From: JASLBX01 sp036374175
GTDB taxonomy: Bacteria > Actinomycetota > Actinomycetes > Jiangellales > Jiangellaceae
DNA: 21,451 nt
Direction of reading: 5' to 3'
Assembly: GCA_036374175.1 (NCBI GenBank)
Contig: DASUUH010000151.1
Location: 1-21,451, forward strand
Each line of letters begins with the position of its first letter. Position 1 is the first letter of the stretch. Below are positions 20,767-21,451 of this stretch, piece after piece. The notes beneath the pieces were generated by a model. It saw only the letters and a program-made list of their open reading frames with translations. It was not told the DNA's origin and did no database searches. Both the position numbers and the translations under genes were made by a program.

Positions 20767-21451
20767 TCACCCCGCCGGTTCAAGCTCGAGGAGATCCGAC
20801 GCTGCCAGTTCGGCGGCAAGCGTCTCGAGGAAGTCCACCACGCGCGGACCCCAACGGCTCGCCACGTCCTCGTCCAGCGGAATGATTCGACCGGCCTGGA
20901 CCGCACTCATCTGGTCCCAGCCGGGCCGGCTCGCCACCTGGTCCGCGTCTATTCCGCAGCAGGTGGCGTCGGCCAACAGGATCACGTCGGGATCGGCCTG
21001 AATGATGAACTCAGGACTCAACTGCGGGTAGCCGCCGCTCTCCTCGCCGGCCTCGTCCGCGATGCTGCGCATGCCGAGCAGACCGTAGAGCTGGCCGATG
21101 AACGTCTCGCTCGACACCGAGAAGTAGGCCTCGTCCAGCTCGTGGTAGTACGTCAGCGGATCACTGCGGTCGGGAAGCCGAGACACCAGCGCGTCGATGT
21201 CGGTTTGCATCTGCGCGGTCAGTGACGCGGACTCGGCAATGTGACCGGTCGCTGCGCCGAGTTGCTCGATCTGGGTGTAGGTGTCGTCAAGGGCGGCCGC
21301 CGCCGGCTGGATGAGCGTCGGGACTCCAATCTCTGCCAGGCTCGATACCAAGTCGCCTGGGTCGGACGAGGCCACGACCAGATCGGGGTCGTAACCGGCG
21401 ATCGCCTCCACGTTGGGCGTGAACCCCGACAGGTCGGTCGTCGGCGCTTCC
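20767..21451 (-). CDS. btuF: ABC transporter substrate-binding protein (BtuF/FecB-like), 5' end beyond the window
   Basis: The last 227 codons of a periplasmic-type binding protein; the signal peptide and N-terminus lie beyond base 21451. The visible part begins with PTTDLSGFTPNVEAIAGYDP and continues with DLVVASSDP, the first-lobe pattern of type III binding proteins (DPDLV after NxEAI). A long connecting helix follows, then PEFIIQADPDVILLAD and a second-lobe ending GRIIPLDEDVASRWGPRVVD. A CC pair precedes GIDADQV. It is the first visible gene of the corrinoid unit. Corrinoid binding is inferred from the operon; iron-siderophore binding is the alternative. Confidence 0.92.
   Translation of the reverse strand, partial: EAPTTDLSGFTPNVEAIAGYDPDLVVASSDPGDLVSSLAEIGVPTLIQPAAAALDDTYTQIEQLGAATGHIAESASLTAQMQTDIDALVSRLPDRSDPLTYYHELDEAYFSVSSETFIGQLYGLLGMRSIADEAGEESGGYPQLSPEFIIQADPDVILLADATCCGIDADQVASRPGWDQMSAVQAGRIIPLDEDVASRWGPRVVDFLETLAAELAASDLLELEPAG

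Noticed and set aside
1..21451. CRISPR arrays, tRNAs, insertion sequences, prophage or known defence genes
   Set aside because: No regularly spaced repeats, tRNA-like cloverleafs, transposases, integrases or defence-type nucleases were found on either strand.

Overview
The window is GC-rich, and its genes end most codons in G or C, use GTG starts freely and sit in tightly overlapping operons. The families present (DUF6510, DUF4383, DUF998, MocR next to an AhpD-like protein, a CobU-CobT fusion, secreted M14 peptidase) point to an actinomycete. I cannot name the genus from sequence alone. No rRNA, tRNA, CRISPR array, insertion sequence or phage gene is visible; this looks like ordinary chromosome with many small accessory units.

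Layout. 1-1949: a DHA2-type drug efflux pump (cut by the left edge) diverges from its likely TetR repressor, with a palindromic operator between them. 2019-2747: a DJ-1/PfpI-fold protein that has lost the usual nucleophilic cysteine. 2753-4366 (minus): a three-gene overlapping unit of a cytoplasmic sulfite-oxidase-type molybdoenzyme, an FAD/NAD(P) reductase and a DUF6510 zinc-ribbon protein. 4523-4984 (minus): a DUF4383 membrane protein with a strong hairpin terminator. 5081-5397: repeats, a candidate promoter and a small gene that seems to be broken by a frameshift. 5453-7291: an exported Fn3 + M14 zinc carboxypeptidase. 7342-7387: a long hairpin between converging genes. 7410-9492 (minus): two polytopic membrane proteins and a GNAT acetyltransferase. 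9589-9711: a coding-like relic. 9770-10348: a putative lipoprotein with an Ig-like domain. 10405-12736 (minus): a Tat-exported cyclase-family hydrolase downstream of a MocR (GntR + PLP aminotransferase) regulator. The regulator diverges from an AhpD-like gene at 12785, and the shared promoter has a readable architecture. 13285-13842: a hexapeptide-repeat protein of the gamma carbonic anhydrase type.

13862-21451 (minus) is one long transcription unit for corrinoid uptake and the late steps of cobalamin assembly. It reads btuF (cut by the right edge), btuC, btuD, cobQ, cobO, cobS, a cobU-cobT fusion and finally a DUF1772 membrane protein. Stops and starts overlap by 1-4 bases at cobQ/cobO (ATGA), cobO/cobS (TGATG) and cobS/cobUT (TGATG), so translation is probably coupled. 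The set would import a corrinoid, adenosylate it, activate the aminopropanol arm and attach the lower ligand. A cobalamin riboswitch would be expected upstream of btuF, outside the window.

I found no clearly novel system. The best leads are the molybdoenzyme-reductase-DUF6510 unit, the CobU-CobT fusion with an eroded CobU motif, the MocR-controlled pair with a leaderless promoter, and two fold-conserved proteins that have lost canonical active-site residues.
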